Below, one piece after another: positions 23,040 through 23,407 of a stretch of DNA of 23,407 bases; position 1 is the stretch's first letter, and each line of letters opens with the position of its first letter. Origin of the DNA: Pseudomonadota bacterium (GTDB lineage Bacteria > Pseudomonadota > Gammaproteobacteria > Acidiferrobacterales > Acidiferrobacteraceae); assembly GCA_021795255.1 (NCBI GenBank), contig JAJYPQ010000015.1:1-23407 (forward strand), given 5' to 3'. The position numbers were made by a program, and so were the translations under genes. A model generated the notes under the pieces. That model saw only the letters and a program-made list of their open reading frames with translations, was not told the origin of the DNA and did not search any database.

Positions 23040-23407
23040 AACGCAATCGATGGAATCTCCTGGCGGCTGGCATAGTGGGCGTCTCGTTGCTCGCGGCGGG
23101 CTGGACCTGGTTTGGCATGCGAGGGCGCCTCGAAGCCGGCGAGAGGCCTAGAGCGGTTTCGCAGGAGCTGCCGCCAACCACCATCACGGCGCACGGCCTG
23201 AAGGTCGTTGTCTTGGGCAAGGCGCTGCAAGCGCAAGCCGGTATCCGAACGCAGACTCTCCTGCCCGCGCGCTATCGGGGGGGCTACGCCCGCGCCTATG
23301 GCCTGATCCTCGACCCGCGGCCGCTTCTGGCGTTACGCGCAAGTGATGCCACCGCCTTGGGTGAGCTAGGCGTGGCCCGTGCTGCCGCCACCACCTCACA
23401 GCGGGAA
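23036..23407 (+). CDS. Periplasmic adaptor (CzcB/HlyD type), 3' end outside window
   Basis: ATG 23036 overlaps the channel gene's stop and GGGAG lies ahead. The 124 codons present encode an N-terminal membrane anchor (WNLLAAGIVGVSLLAAGWTW), then VVVLGKALQAQAGIRTQTLL and YARAYGLILDPRPLLALRAS, which resemble the region before and into the first barrel-sandwich half of metal RND adaptors (the AGIxTxxL and GxVxDPxxLLxL pattern). No Met- or His-rich metal-binding module is visible in this part. The frame is open to the window edge, so an RND pump gene probably follows. Confidence 0.8.
   Translation, partial: MKRNRWNLLAAGIVGVSLLAAGWTWFGMRGRLEAGERPRAVSQELPPTTITAHGLKVVVLGKALQAQAGIRTQTLLPARYRGGYARAYGLILDPRPLLALRASDATALGELGVARAAATTSQRE

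Noticed and set aside
1..23407. CRISPR array, tRNA or rRNA genes, plasmid origin
   Set aside because: No regularly spaced repeats, no cloverleaf or rRNA segments and no iterons were seen on reading either strand; a computed search was not possible.

Overview
The window reads as an accessory metal-resistance island from a GC-rich, probably acidophilic gammaproteobacterium. The organism is inferred from composition, from three stacked heavy-metal RND efflux systems and from a secreted HiPIP-type iron-sulfur protein of the kind common in iron/sulfur-oxidising acidophiles; nothing in the window fixes the species.

Layout. (1) 1-2290 is a scrapyard of nested mobile DNA: the 3' part of a group II intron (maturase ORF open at the left edge, then domains V and VI), inserted antisense into an IS5-type transposase relic, followed by the 3' end of an IS256-type transposase lying against the C-terminal relic of an IscB/IsrB-like RNA-guided nuclease gene. 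(2) 2348-8376 (+) is a copper/silver efflux operon: a small Met/Cys-rich secreted protein, then CusC-, CusB- and CusA-like subunits with overlapping stop/start codons. CusA keeps the three substrate-binding methionines. (3) 8717-9166 (+) is a small secreted peptidoglycan-binding protein with a duplicated Met-rich motif. (4) 9286-10929 is an IS3-family element whose two ORFs each carry a -1 frame break at the same sequence. (5) 11009-11359 (+) is a HiPIP-like protein with a Met-rich insertion inside its cluster-binding region. (6) 11456-12536 is a decayed IS630-family element flanked by TA. (7) 18418-12522 (-) is a second RND operon: a small His/Cys membrane protein, TolC, a short adaptor, an RND pump lacking the copper methionines, and a small ORF cut by the IS630 element. 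(8) 18541-19581 (+) is an intact-looking IS110-family recombinase gene with non-coding flanks that may encode a bridge RNA. (9) 19869-20272 is a truncated integrase-type transposase relic, followed by a perfect 21-bp hairpin. (10) 20782 to the right edge (+) is a CadC-like ArsR/SmtB repressor, a scar that looks like a P1B-type ATPase (CadA) relic, then a CzcC-like lipoprotein channel and the start of its adaptor, which runs off the window.

How the genes work together. Each RND set would form a trans-envelope pump (inner-membrane RND protein, periplasmic adaptor, outer-membrane channel). The first is clearly Cu(I)/Ag(I)-type; the second has a different, unidentified substrate; the third sits behind a Cd/Pb/Zn-type sensor. 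The small Met/His/Cys proteins and the Met-rich HiPIP and peptidoglycan-binding proteins are plausible periplasmic metal-handling partners, but that is inferred from composition and position. No tRNA, rRNA or CRISPR array was seen.
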